From the NCBI GenBank assembly GCA_002778195.1, contig PCDI01000007.1:1101127-1165126 (forward strand): a stretch of DNA of 64,000 bases, read 5' to 3'. A model generated the notes under the pieces. That model did no database searches, was not told where the DNA came from, and saw only the letters and a list, made by a program, of their open reading frames with translations. Origin of the DNA: Raffaelea ambrosiae (taxonomy: Eukaryota; Ascomycota; Sordariomycetes; Ophiostomatales; Ophiostomataceae). A program made the translations under genes and the position numbers. This document shows positions 1 through 11,649 of this stretch, piece after piece; within the stretch, counting starts at the first letter, position 1; every line of letters starts with the position of its first letter.

Positions 1-803
1 GCATCGCCGTCGTAGCCCCTGGACGGAGGACGGCCGGAAAGAAGAGCCGTCTGCTCGTCTGGCTCTGTAGAGGAAGACATGGTGGGAAGGGGGGCCAGGG
101 CAAAGCGTGTAGAAGACACCAGAGAACACAAGACGAGACTAGGGGTGCAGTGCGAGACAAGGCTGAAAGAAACATAAGAAGCCCTCCATGATGGTGGACT
201 TGATTCCGGAGAGCCTGGCCATCCCAATCATATACCAGGAAGCCAAACAGAAGAGAACCAAAAAAAGTCTCGTCATGTCTTCCGAATATCGGACTTCTCT
301 TTCCTTTTCTTTTTCTTTTTTTCTCTGTTGGTCTGGAGGTGCATTGCTACATCGCAGCACCGTTCGTCTCCTTAGTCTGATAACAACGAACGGTGAACAG
401 GGGGGGGGACACCAAACAGCAGACACGGAAGCGGAGGTCAATCCAGCTCCGTGTTTCTGCAGCTTCCGTCTTTCTCCACTTTTCCACGTCTGCTCACTCC
501 ACCCGGGATGGGCAAGTCCCGGCATCTTGTCATAGTAGTTCCCTTTTCTTTTCTTTTTTCTTTTCTTTTTTTGCTTTCTCTGTCATCTTTCGTATTCTAG
601 TTCGTCTCTAACCGTCCTTCGAATGCAACACTGCAGATTATCAGATGGAGGTGCTTTATCTTTTCAGCGTGGACCCCAAGTCACCCCATTCCACCCCCCC
701 ATAGTTTACGTCTCACTTACATAGAGCAGCACTCGGTCTAAGCCTTTTTTTTTCCCTATGTATCCACTAAGGGTCCCGCCTTCCGTTTTCCCTTTTCTCG
801 TGA
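1..803. other. Left flank, no supported gene
   Basis: Low-complexity stretch with CT-rich and T-rich runs (around 296-320, 540-575 and 746-755). Short open frames exist on both strands, but none has a recognisable domain. The right part is the expected 3' untranslated region of the transcription-factor gene that ends at 804. The first 70 bases could hold the tail of a gene beginning outside the window, but nothing supports that. Confidence 0.5.
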
Positions 804-3376
804 TTACTTCCTGCTCGTTGCCCCTGTAATAGCGGCCGTCCCTAGCCACACCAGCCCCAGAATAAAGTTGCTCGTGTCCCGCACCTTGTCTGCCTCGTCC
901 GCCGTCAGGTCCTCCGTCGGCATGCTGCGGATCACATTGGCCGCCGCCAGGAGCCGCTCGACGTCCAGCTGGGCCTCTTCGTCCAGGGGGTGGACGACCA
1001 TGTTGAGGAAGAGCGACATGGCCGCGGTCGTAGGGTAAAAGATGATGAACCTGGGGGGGGTTAGCAAGCGAGAGGGAAAATCGAAAACCAGGAAATGGAC
1101 GTACCGAAAGGCCCTCCCGCCGAAGTGCGCCAGCAGCTCCCGCAGACACCACAGCGTCGACCGGCTCGCCTCCAGCGACAAGTCCACGCTCGAATGGATC
1201 ACCGTGTGGAAGTTTCGCGCACGCTCGTCGTCGGTGTCTGCCGAGCCCGTGGCCGTCCCGCCCGTGTGTCCACCACTGCTGCTGTACCGCCGCACCGTCG
1301 TGTGGATGATGGTGATCAGCTGGTGGTACGCCAGCTGGAGATGCACATAGTGCATCCGCTGCGGGATGCTCACAGACGAGGACGAGGCTGCTAACCAGGG
1401 TGTCGTCGTCGGGATGGCCAGCATGGGCCGGAACGCGGCCGGCACCGACTGTCGCCACTGCTCGAGGTCGACGTCCAGCTGGCGGATGTGCACGAGCAGG
1501 CCGTCGGTGCTGCGGAGGGCGCGCGCCGAAAAGAGCTCGCGGTAGATGCGCTCTTTCAGGATGCTGAGGCGGGGGTCGCCGGGAAGATGGGGAACGGGGA
1601 GACGACGAGGTGTCCCGGATTCCGCAGCAGACGCGTCGGTGTTGTTGCCATGGCCGTTGTCGGCATCATCCCCAAACTCGTCGCGTCCGTGCAACAAGGA
1701 GTAGTAGCAGTCTGTGTAGTTGTCGGGAAGGGTCAGGTCGCAATACTCGCCCGTGAGGAGAGGGGTGTGCCCGGTGCGGAGACACAGATCCTTGTCCAGC
1801 ATGTAGCAGAGCCAGAAGAGCTGTCGGACGTGGCGGTCCCTCCGGCACTCTCTGTCCTCTCCGTGGTCTTCTTCACCGGGTTGATCGCTCGGGGACGGGT
1901 CGAGATGGCCACCGAGAGCCGACACGATTCGACAGGCAGTGGACAGCAGAAAGGCTGCCTCCTGCCAACGGCCCGTGGACATCTGACGCAGGTACTATTG
2001 GGACCAGACAAAGACGGGGTCAGCTTCGGTCGGTGGAGGGACAACAAAAAGGACACAGCGCAAAGCGTAAGTGGGCTCGTACCAGCAAAAGTGCCGCTTG
2101 CAGAGTCTCGAGGCTCGCATCGCCCACATTGGCCTGCACGAGCGCCCGTGCTTTGTCCACACACCATTCGGTGTCGATGCCGCCATCTGCGTCCAGCACC
2201 TGCCTGCATCGTTCCAGGCGTCCCAGCACGGACAGTGCGGCCAATATGCATGCCCGGGAGGCCATGCGGCGGTGTGTCGAGAGCGCGCTTGTCTCGACGA
2301 CGGGCGCAAAGGCGGCCTCGATCGTTTCCCGGGTCAACACGGGATCCAAAACCGGAAAGAACAGCCGAAACGACGATGCCGCATAGACAGCGACCACCTT
2401 GTGTACGGTCTCCTTGCCAATATTCAGCTCCTCCTGCTCCTCCAGCGGAGAGCGTGTCCAACAAAGCGGGCCAGATCCGGTGCCGTCGTCGTTCAGCAGA
2501 CGGAACCGCGTCCAGTCGACCGTCTGCCCCGTCCGGGACGCGAGCCATTGCCGGCCCTGCTCGGAAAAGATGGGCATGCCATTGAAGAACCAGTTGGGTC
2601 CCATGCAGTGGTGGAGAGGGTGGATCCGCGCAGACAAGCCGGCTAGGCGGCCGCTGTCCTGGGGTGCTGTCGACAAGGAGGCCGGGTGGTCGGTGGAGGA
2701 GCCGATGAAGCGTGGCCGCTGATCTTGCCGCCCAACGGCAAGGCGGCCATACTGGTCTCCTGTGCAGCTGGTGCAGCTTCTGCCGACGCTGCTGATGCTG
2801 GTGCTTCGGGGGGACACAACACGGCTGTCGCCGCCAGTGCCGAGTTGGCTACTGGCGACGCTCTCCACCGTCGCTGCACTGTTGCTCGTCTCCCCATCCA
2901 CGCAACTCGCGACGGTGGTATCGACGGATATGGGAAGGTCCCCTTGGTCGTCGTCGGTCCAGACAACTGTTCCATCGGTATGGGTTGAGACGGGCGAGGC
3001 CGTGGAACCCTCTGTGCTGCTGGGTTGGCCCTGGGCCTCCTCGAGCTGCTGGATGCGCTGCAGCAGTTCTTGGACGTGGCCCAGAGTCACCCGGCTTCGC
3101 CGGCTGCTCCTGCGCGGCGTCTCCCTGTTGAATGTGCATTCTTTGCCATGGTGGCTGCACCAATTACACGGGCCGCCCGGACTAGGAATCGAGCATTGGA
3201 TCTGCGGGATCCGGTTAGATAACTGTAACTACGTTGTGTGCTTGGGTTCATCGGTGGATCGTGTCACGTTCAGTGGCACTGGGAGAAAGATAAAAATAAA
3301 TAATAATAAAAGGGGGTCTGTACCCTGTACGTACCTTTCGCCGATAGCAAATATCGCATGCTCGTCTCGTGGCCAT
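804..3376 (-). CDS. Zn2Cys6 fungal transcription factor with fungal-specific TF domain
   Basis: Predicted nuclear DNA-binding regulator of about 765 aa. Exons (minus strand): 3376-3335, 3201-2083, 1994-1105, 1050-804; all joints keep frame. The first short exon gives MATRRACDICYRRK. Splicing to 3201 continues IQCSIPSPGGPCNWC, completing a zinc cluster with spacing C-X2-C-X6-C-X8-C-X2-C-X6-C at residues about 7-31. A basic linker and a heptad-like segment (VQELLQRIQQLEEAQG) follow, typical of dimerisation. The joint LQAALLL|YLRQMSTGRWQEAAF and the later CRIVSALGGH lie in the fungal-specific TF middle domain. The last intron is only 54 nt and in frame, so an unspliced reading stays open; splicing gives FGGRAFR-FIIFYPTTAAMSLF, which fits better. 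The ATG at 3376 is chosen because it directly precedes the first zinc-cluster cysteine. Target genes are unknown. Confidence 0.9.
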
Positions 3377-3835
3377 GGCCGGGTGAGGGCAATGTTCGTT
3401 GGCGATGGCACAAGGGCCACGGAGGAGGTGTAGGTTCCGACGGAGGCCGTGCTATTTCATACGATTCGGAATGGCGGTCTTCCGCCCCTTAGCGTCTCTC
3501 TGACCAGACCACCTGGATCTTGGCAATGTTGCTTTGCGGAGACGGAGGTCCCGCAGCCTCCGATTAGTCACCCAGCAGGGCCCACGCAAGTTGTACGGCA
3601 ACACAACAACTCACTCCTCTCCGGGAACCTTTTTTGCTTGCTTAGCTTTGGCTAAGGTCTTTTTTCTCCATTGCTTGTGATGATTGCTTCTTCTCTATCG
3701 GGTATCACCAATGTCTGTCCTCGTCCCCACAATTCTATGCATATGAGTATGTGTGACATGTTTGTTGTTTTGTACAAGTCGTTTACTAAATGGACGGTCA
3801 TTTCCCTCTCGTTCATGTACCGACTCAGCCCTCCC
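3377..3835. other. Intergenic: promoter of the Zn2Cys6 gene
   Basis: 459 bp between two minus-strand genes. It should hold the promoter and leader of the transcription factor and the 3' end of the DUF1640 gene. A segment near 3578-3637 resembles one near 33093-33147 (see findings). No other structure was seen. Confidence 0.5.
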
Positions 3836-5959
3836 TCAGTTCGCCGCCAAGATCTCTGCCGCATCCACCGAGTCGCTCAGGTCGTCCTTATGCACGTGCA
3901 TCCGCGCTTCGGCGTCGCGCTTGGCCTGCTCGGCTTCCAGCTTGGCCTTCTCGACTGCCTTGGCCTTCTCGTGCGCCCGGTAGCTTGCATACCGGAACGA
4001 CGACAGCGTCACGACTGCCATGAAGATGATGCCCAGGACGGATCGTCGGATGAGGACCCATCGTAGGTTCTCGATTTGCGACCGCATCTCGCTGTGCAGC
4101 ATCGTCGTGATTTTGTAACTGAGTTGTTGAATCTAGAAGGGGGGGGAAGTAGTCAGCATTGAGCGGAGGTCAAGGCGGGGGATGGGGAGGATGCCAAGGG
4201 AGGGGGGGGTCAAAAGGAGGTCAAGGTCAAGCCGTCTAGGGAATGGGCGCCATCTGCTCCCCCAAGGGGGAGGGGTGGTACGTGGAGGGGTGGTACGTAC
4301 TGCACTCTCCAACGCCTTCTGCTCTTCCCGGACTGCCTGCTTCCGGTCGTTGAAGAGCCCCTTCACCGTGTCGTTGAGCGTCACAATCTCCGTCGTCACC
4401 GACTGGCCGGCAATGTCCACCTCGTGCTGCAGCAGCGTCCGCTGCTGCCGCATCTGCTCGTCGGCGCGGCGCCGGTTGTTGCGCACCTCCACGCCCAGCT
4501 CCGCGCAGGCCGCCTTGAACAGGTACGCCTCGTTCTCCACGTCGGCCTTGCTCACCAGCCCCGACTGCGCCACGTCCAGGTTCACCGCCAGCAGGCCGCG
4601 CACCGCCTTCATGGTCGTGGTGGCCTGCTCGCGCGAGAAGCCGCCCTCCTGCAGCTGCTTGACCAGCGAGTAGCTGTCAAAGTGGTGGACGTAAGGCGGC
4701 GGCGTGAGGTGGGGCGGGTGGCGGAAGGGGGAAAGAGGGGAAGAAGACGAAGCAGTCGTCGTCGTCGTCGTCGTCATCGTCGTCGTCTTTGGCGGGCCCC
4801 CTGGACCATCCGAAGAGTCCCCGTTGCTACCAGAAGCTGGGGGCGTGGAGGCGGCATCGTCTCCTCCATTCCGCGGCGGCCCGCCGAGGATGGCGTCCAT
4901 GGCCCCCGTGGCCGATGCGGGCGGGCCCAGCTCGATGACGGGGGTCGGGATGCCGGTAGCGTCGACGGCGGACATGTCCGACGGCGGATTCAGCGGGATG
5001 GCTGTGTAGGCCGCCGCCGCCGCCGCCGCCGAGGCAATGCCTGCGATGTCGATCGGGTCAAAGGTCTCCTTGCTGACCACGTCGGAGCTCCCTTGTTCCT
5101 GGGAAGCGTCTCTTGGTGGCTCCTTGGCCGGCGTAGTAGTAGAAGATGCAACCTTGGCCTCCGCGCCTGATTTTCCCTCTTCGCGAGTGATTGCCTCTTT
5201 TGTGGTCGTTCCAGCTGGCCGTGCTTCTTCTCCTCCCACCTTGGATATCTCTGGTTTTCCCGGTGCTGCTGCCGAGGCTGCTGTGGCTCCTGTGGCTCCT
5301 GTGGCTCCTGTGGCTCCTGTGGCTCCTGTGGCTCCTGTGGCCCCTCGGGCTCCTCGGGCTCCTCGGGCCCCTGGAGCTCCTGGTGGTACTCCTGCAAGGC
5401 CCCCTGCCAAGGTTGCCACTATGACATCGTCCACAGCAGGCTCGGTCTTGGGCGCGACAGCCTTGCCGTGGCGCGGGAATGCTGTCTGTTTGGGGGTCGT
5501 CGCGGTGCCAAAGGTGGCCGAATGCATCTGTCGCGCGCGTCGTGGGAGCGCGCGAGGGGAGGAGCCCAGCGAATGGAACGAGGATGATCGTGTCGAGCTC
5601 GACCGTAGGGAGGACGGAAAAGCTTGTGGTGTCGAAGTCGACCGGAGGGAGGACGGAAAAGCTTGTGGTGTCGAAGTCGACCGGAGGGAGGACGATAAAG
5701 CTTGTGGTGTCGAAGTCGACCGGAGGGAGGACGGAAAGGGGGCCCGAAGCGAGGTTGCGGCATGGCCGGCGCGGTGCTGCGACTCGGGCGAGGACGCGCA
5801 GCGACATCGTTTGGTACGCGGAGGCGGGGTCGTCGCAGGCGATGTCGGGGTCGCCGTCGCTGTGGAGGCCGTCGCGCTGCGCAGCCATTGCAGTTGCTGT
5901 GTGGGCGTCGAGGCGGCTGCGGTGGGCAGCACCAGGAGGAGCTTGGCAGGCGAAGGCAT
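3836..5959 (-). CDS. DUF1640 / MCUR1-FMP32-like mitochondrial membrane protein with long repeat-rich leader
   Basis: About 651 aa from two exons: 5959-4301 and 4132-3836 (intron 4133-4300, donor GTACGT). The C-terminal third carries the DUF1640 (CCDC90/MCUR1) core: FDSYSLVKQLQEGGFSREQA, a long coiled coil ending KALESA|IQQLSYKITTML, then VLIRRSVLGIIFMAVVTLSS as one membrane segment and a charged Ala/Lys/Glu tail. Known relatives are inner mitochondrial membrane proteins (yeast FMP32 is linked to cytochrome oxidase assembly, animal MCUR1 to the calcium uniporter). The N-terminus is Ser/Thr/Arg/Ala-rich and poor in acidic residues, consistent with a presequence. The leader of about 400 aa is unusual: four 13-residue repeats (SSLRSTSTPQAFP), then Gly-X-Y collagen-like triplets, then poly-Ala and poly-Thr tracts. 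Typical family members are about 200-300 aa. Confidence 0.85.
5277..5372 (-). repeat. 9-bp repeat coding for collagen-like Gly-Ala-X triplets
   Basis: Inside the DUF1640 gene. On the plus strand the unit GTGGCTCCT recurs about six times, followed by diverged copies (TCGGGCTCC). On the coding strand this reads GAP, GAR three times, then GAT six times: uninterrupted Gly-X-Y triplets. The unit is a multiple of three, so gains and losses keep frame. Confidence 0.9.
5587..5742 (-). repeat. 39-bp in-frame tandem repeat, four copies
   Basis: Copies at 5587-5625, 5626-5664, 5665-5703 and 5704-5742, each nearly identical and mostly ending AAGCTT on the plus strand. They encode a 13-residue Ser/Thr/Arg/Pro unit in the leader of the DUF1640 protein. 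The two middle copies differ by one base; the outer copies are more diverged. Confidence 0.92.
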
Positions 5960-7095
5960 GGCGACTGGAGGGGTAGCTACAACGAAAAGCCCTGGAAGCT
6001 ACTAGCAAGGAGACAACAAAAAAAAGAAGAAAAGGTGGGCTATAGCTATTGCGATTTGCGGCGGAACTTGCAATTGAACATGGTTCTTTATTTTGGGTCG
6101 TGAGCAAGTCTTGAGAGAAAGGAGAGAGAGAGGGGGGGGCGAAGGGGGCGGCGGAGTCAGGCACCGAGAGGAGAAAGGGGAAAGAAGAAGACGTACTCGC
6201 AAGTAGCAAATGAGCGAATGCGACATGTGTGTAGTTCTTGGAACTTCACCATAATAACTACTCGTACACTAAGAGGAAAATCCGCGGGTCGGCTACGGCT
6301 CCTCGTTTCGGCTTAACCGTGGCCGCGGCTCTGGACTCTGGTTGGCTACACGGCCACAATCGGACAGTGCATGAACAGTGTATTCACAGTATTGCACAGT
6401 CATCACGGCAGTTGTTCAGGGACCAAAATCTGAAAAGCAAAATTCAATTTGAAAACCATCCCTTTCCATTGCTCTCCTGATCAAGGGGTATCTTTTTTGC
6501 CGTAGCAGTGAAATACATGCAGTAGTACACTACATGAACCACAGAATCCATCCTTTCCCCGTACAATGTAGTTCAAAGAAAAATCAAACACGACTCACAA
6601 CAATTGTCACACATCCCTTTTCTTGGCCCTCGCGGCACATCCGGTGTCCCAGGTTCTACCCATGCCTGGGTTTGGCCAGTGATCTTTGCCTTGGTTCCTT
6701 GTCCCCTGGGTCAGTTCATAAGACTGCCCGTGTCCTTTTGACATGTGTTCGTCCCCGTCTCGTAGCTCATGAGTGTCGGGTATCCTTTGTCGTTAAAAAA
6801 TGCAATCCACCTGTGAAATGAAAGTCAAAATAACCTTGTGTGGTCACTAAACAATCGTCAGCAGGATGTAAATGATTGCAAATGGACACAAAATGTGTGC
6901 ATATGTCCCCCGCCTCGCCCTTGTGTGCAGATGCAAAAAGTAAAAATAAGAATATCACAGAAAGAAGCAAATCAATCAGGACAGATCCCTGGGATTGAAA
7001 AAAAAAAAAAATTTCAAATATGTTGCCGAATAACTTGTATGTCGGAGAAAAATACAAGTGACAATGCGAGTGTGCATGTTCCTTGTTTCAACATG
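5960..7095. other. Intergenic: promoter of the DUF1640 gene and 3' region of PUS7
   Basis: No supported gene. It contains purine-rich and A-rich runs (6018-6035, 6116-6140, 6998-7011) and a moderately AT-rich central part. It should contain the DUF1640 promoter and leader nearest 5960 and the PUS7 transcript end nearest 7095. Confidence 0.5.
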
Positions 7096-7281
7096 TTACT
7101 CGAAGGGGCTCTTGCGTCGAAAGGCAACGTCGAACGACTTCTGAAAAGCGTCGTCGAAAGCGGGCAGCGCCAGCTGTTGCTGCTGCTGGTGGTGCCGGAA
7201 CGTGTGGCCCAGAGGCGTGTGATAGCCCAGAGGTGTATGATGGCCAGATGATGCCTGGACCTGCATGCTACTACTAGGCGA
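7096..7281 (-). other. In-frame coding-like extension after the PUS7 stop codon
   Basis: Directly after the PUS7 TAG (7284-7282) the same frame stays open for 61 codons to a TAA at 7098-7096. The peptide has a short His/Thr/Pro/Leu/Gly repeat (GHHTPLGYHTPLGH), five consecutive Gln, and a tail LPAFDDAFQKSFDVAFRRKS. I found no GT-AG intron that would remove the TAG and keep this frame. It may be a readthrough extension, the true C-terminus cut off by a recent nonsense change or sequencing error, or chance. Confidence 0.45.
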
Positions 7282-10200
7282 CTAGCCTGTGGTGTGGTTG
7301 GGGTCGGGCCCACCGGGAGCGGCAGCAGCGGTGGTGGAGGCGGGAGCGGCGGCTGTCTCGGTCGCACCGGCGATGGAGCTGCTCATCATCTCGCGCAGAC
7401 AGATGGTGGCGTAGTTGCTCGAGTTCAGACGGAAGTTGAGCACCACGGCCACCTTGGTGTCGTCGCTCGCCTCAAAGGGCTGCGCACCCTTGCGCCAGAC
7501 GTCGGTCAGATTGATGGCCGGGCCACCGCTGTTGGTGCCGGGATGCGCCTCCACGGGCACGGTCTTGAACACGTTCTGAATGAGCTGCCCAGCCGTCGGT
7601 GCAGGAGTGACGGGGAGAGTTGCAGACGGGGGGGTAATGTTGCGCGAGGTGTTGCCCGAGCCCGTGGCATGGAGCCCCGGCGCAGAGCCTTCGCCCTTGG
7701 AAAACAAGTGAGTGACATCCTCCATGGAGGGGACGTTGGCATCTTCCTTGCCGGCATGGCCGCCGGTGGTGGGCTGCGTGGTGTGCAGCGCGACAGTGGT
7801 CGACTTGAGGCCCTCCTCAGCGTTGGAAGTAGCAGCAGCAGCAGCAGCAGTCGCGCCCGTGCCGACCTGGAGCAGGTCGATCTTAACGCGCTTGCTCCCG
7901 CCCTCCGACGTGTTCTCCACCCACGCCTCATTAAGACGGGTCTCTGGGACACGTTCCGTCTGGTCAGGCGAGAGGCGACGGCGACGGTTGGTCTTGTCTC
8001 CCATGTCACCGAGCTCGCCGATGATCTTAGCATCGCTCTGCTCCGTGTTGGTACCGCTGTCGCCAGGGGTGTCGTCGCTGATGCCAGAGTTGGCAGTCCA
8101 TGCATCGGCCGCCTCTGCGGCTTTGGCGGCAGCGATCACCTGCGCACGCTTGCCATCCTGCTCGTCCTTGAGTGCCTTGCTCTCGTCGAGATCCGTGGGG
8201 TGCATCTGCTCGGCGTCATCGGTGTACGGGCGCACAAAGAACTTGGGCACCGTGCTGAAGCGGGCCATGATCTTGCGGTAGTGACCGCTCAGACTGAACT
8301 CCTTCTGGGGGCGGCGCATGCGGTACGGGTCCAGGCCTCCGTTCTCGGGGCGGCCCATGAACTCGACATAGAACGCGCCAATGTCGTTGTCCGGGTATAG
8401 GACATCGTAGCCCGGGATCGGCAGAACAATGTCGAAGATCGTGTAGTTGCCGCTGGCAGCTTCTTCGGCGCTGAGACAGCGCGCCTCCTGGTAGAACTGC
8501 TCCTCGTCTTGGTTGAGATCCTCAGACATGTCGTGGCCCTGGCGGTAGCGAGACGGGTTGGCCTCCGACTCGACGAGAACCAGGTCGCCCGCAATAACCT
8601 TGTCGCCGTACTTGGACCAACGCAGGCTCGTGGCCCAGTTCCAGACATAGGACTGGAAAGCGTGGATGTACAGGTTGCGCAGGCCACGGGTGATGTGGAG
8701 GAGAGCACCGCAAAAGTCACGGCGCGACTCGGGGGCGCGGCCGAGATGGCGGAGAATGGTGCTCTCGGCGCTGAAACGCTTAGGCAGGATCTGCAGGGCG
8801 CCGTCTAGGTCGCCGGACATCTTCCACATGGCAATGGCACGCGCGCGGTTGATCTCGTCGCGGTGGTAGACGCTCTCCAGGTCGCGGTCGTTGAGGCTCG
8901 CAATCAGAGCCGGGTCCACATGGAGAATGGCTTCGGTGGCGCCCTCAAAGTCCTCGCTGAGGATCTTGAGGCCGACTTCCTGCGTGCCGATCGTGTGGGT
9001 GCCGAAACGCTGCAGACCAAAGTAGTTCATGAAGCCGTGCTGCTGGATGTGGTCCAGGGCGCTCTGGACACACGACTCGGTCATGCGGAGGCGGTGCTCC
9101 AGCGAGCAGTTGGCGCCACGGGTCAGCTCGACATTCTTGACCACAATGACAAACTCGTTGCCGCCGTGCTGGCCCAGCTGGATGGGGCTCTTGTGGTAGC
9201 CAAAGTCGCCGACCTTGATGCTGCCGTTCTTGGAGTTGAGCCAGCCAATGTCGTCACTGCCGTGACGCCAGACGCTGACGCGCTGGGTGGTGGCAGCACG
9301 GCGATCTTTGGTGCCTGCAAAGCCGAAGTTGGAGGACTTGATCTTGAGCATGCGGGCCAGGTGGTTGATGGCCTCCATAGTGTCCTTGTTCTCCTTGTAG
9401 AGGGTGAAGTGGAGGTAGGGACCAGCACGGTTCTGGCGCGGAGCACCGTTGCGCCCGCCGCCGCGGTTGTCGCGCCAGGAAGCCGAGTTGGCATTTCGGC
9501 CACCTCCACGCTGTTTGTTCCTACCAGCAGCCGGAAGGGCGGTGATAGCACCCGTCTTGGGGTCTGCCTGGGTCTCAAAGCGGCCGCCAAAGATCCGGCG
9601 AATTTCCTGTCATTGGGTCAGACACGAACAGGAAAAACAATGCACATAGAAAGCAATACACATGGGGCGTGCTCTTATAGTTCGGACAAGAACATACCTG
9701 ATGGATGTGGCTGCGGCGTGTGCGGTCATGGAGAACTGCCACGGTGATGGGGGTCTTGGGGACTTCGCCGCCACCGACAATGGCCGAGAAGGCATCCTGC
9801 AGCTCCTTGGAGACGTCGTTGCCTACCATGACATCGAGAGTCTGCGCATCTTCTGTCGACAATCGAGGGGTCTCGACGACCTTCGGGGCAGGGGCTGGTG
9901 CCACTTCCTTCGGCCGAGAGGCCTGCTGGTTCTCCGTGTTTTCGGATTCCTGCAAACGTTGTTAGACATCTCGAGATCCGACATATTTGTATGGCACGAC
10001 AATTGGGTGGCTCGACATACCACACGGCTCCTAGTTTCGCTGACAGCGTCAGGCTCGGAGAGGTAGACGACAGTCCCATCTTTGCGAACCTCGTGCACGA
10101 TGAAATCGGTGTATCTGAGAGGAATGTCAGTTTTACAAATTCCCTTCTGGATTTGAGTGCACAGTAGCAGGAATGATCTCTTATTCCGACAATGCGTTAA

Positions 10201-10344
10201 ATGGAGGACGTACCGCTTGCGGATATCACCACGCCAGCCAAAGTCGACTGGTGCAGTGAAGTGGAGGATGCCCAGCTTCTTCTCGGAAATCGAGCGGACA
10301 ACGGGCAGGTGGTTCCCGGATGGGACGCCGGTGAGGTTGGCCAT
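7282..10344 (-). CDS. PUS7: Pseudouridine synthase Pus7 (TruD family)
   Basis: Predicted to isomerise uridine to pseudouridine in tRNA, U2 snRNA and mRNA, as known for Pus7. Exons: 10344-10214, 10114-10021, 9949-9698, 9606-7282 (933 aa; all joints in frame). The first exon gives GILHFTAPVDFGWRGDIRKR|YTDFIVHEV, the standard N-terminal TruD motif. The catalytic motif GFAGTKDRRAATTQ places the nucleophilic Asp near residue 260. Further motifs are NYFGLQRFG and AFQSYVWNWA, and the domain closes with SSNYATICLREMM. Two low-complexity insertions stand out: a Gly/Arg/Asn-rich stretch before the catalytic motif, and about 235 residues (around 635-870) between the FFVRPY region and the last strand. 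Yeast Pus7 is 676 aa. It is divergent from the parvulin gene at 11650. Confidence 0.95.
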
Positions 10345-11649
10345 GGTCGGCCGGCTCACAGAGAATAGCGACTGTCTATGATGCCGAGAAGGTGCGAAGC
10401 GATTTCTGGGCGGCCAAAAATTGTTCCAAAGAAGAAGCAAAAATTGAAGCGAAGAGCAAGTTTGCAAGAAGACAGTTGTTCAGAGACGAGAGGTGGGGGA
10501 CAGCTCCCGCAGTGATCTCTCCAAGCAAAAGAGAAAAGAAGGAATCCAGATATCAAGACTGAGATCCAGAAAGAAAGAAAAAGGAAAAAAAGTCAACGAC
10601 GAGGACGTCGCTGAGGAGGAGAGAAAAGGAGATGTTGGTAGTAAGTGATGGAAGGAAAGGATGTTTTCAAAAAAAAAAAAAATTTGGATTGAGAGAAGAT
10701 ATCCTTGCCTTTAATACAGAAAAGTGAACAAACACGAATACGAGCAGGAAAACGAATGAGAAGTGGGAGGCAGACGGGTGGCGAAGAGAGAATGCTGTGT
10801 ATGTTAAGTACCAGAAGGGAAGAGGTTGGAAAATGGAGATGGGAGGAAGCTGTCTGGAGGGAACTTAGAAATGACATCAAAATTAAAAAAAAAATCAGAC
10901 AGCTCCTCCGCTGCGGTAGTACATGCATTTTCTGCCATGCACTTTTTAGTGGGGCCACTCGTTCTGCCACCTACGTGGGCTCAGACCGCTTAGAGCGGTG
11001 GGCAGCTAGAGCCTTGTAGTGAGCTGTCCGCCAGTCCTGGTCGGCCATAATTGCGTTCCACGCCAGCCCCAAAGCCCGCACGCACGCAGCCGGCTCCGAG
11101 GGAAAAGATACATCTGCCCCAACCGCACAAACCGGGAACGAACGTGTGCGCACACGTCAACATGCGAGGTCATTTGCCACTTCCCCGTGTTGTTTGAAAC
11201 ACTTTGGTAGCACAATCGAAATGAAAAAAAAAATGGGCACATTGGCTTAGACGCGTTTGCTCAGATGGATTACTGGAACAGGAAGGCACCTGGAAGTGCA
11301 CTTTCAGATCGTGGTCACTCTGGGAAGGAACGAGGTGCACCGTATAATCCTGTGTATCCGGAGACTATAGAAAAAGACACGGTGTATATTGATCAATGGT
11401 TGAAGCAGCTTCATGACGTCTGGAATTGGTAGGATAGTCGACAGTAGATCGACAAGTCGCAGCAGGCAGAAGAGGTACTCGATCATTCTGCCGTACTTAG
11501 TTTGTATGCCAGCCTTTTTTTGCCGGGAGCGGGGCATCGCCAGTTCGGTCGTGCCTTCCTCGACTTCAAGTGCTCCACCCCCCCTTCCCCTCGACGAGCA
11601 ATACGCAAACGAAATTGGGAGAGCCAAGAAACCAAAAGAAAAAAAAAAG
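10345..11649. other. Divergent promoter region between PUS7 and the parvulin gene
   Basis: 1.3 kb with A-rich tracts (10668-10681, 10886-10895, 11224-11231). An open frame runs upstream of the parvulin ATG, but it is Ser/Arg/Pro-rich with no domain, so I treat it as leader sequence. No other gene seen. Confidence 0.5.

Noticed and set aside
4424..6005. Long plus-strand frames opposite the DUF1640 gene
   Set aside because: They are shadows of a GC-rich coding strand with repeats; the minus strand has the domain and splice sites.
11413..11649. N-terminal extension of the parvulin from an upstream ATG
   Set aside because: Ser/Arg/Pro-rich with no family match; the ATG at 11650 gives the normal Par14 length.
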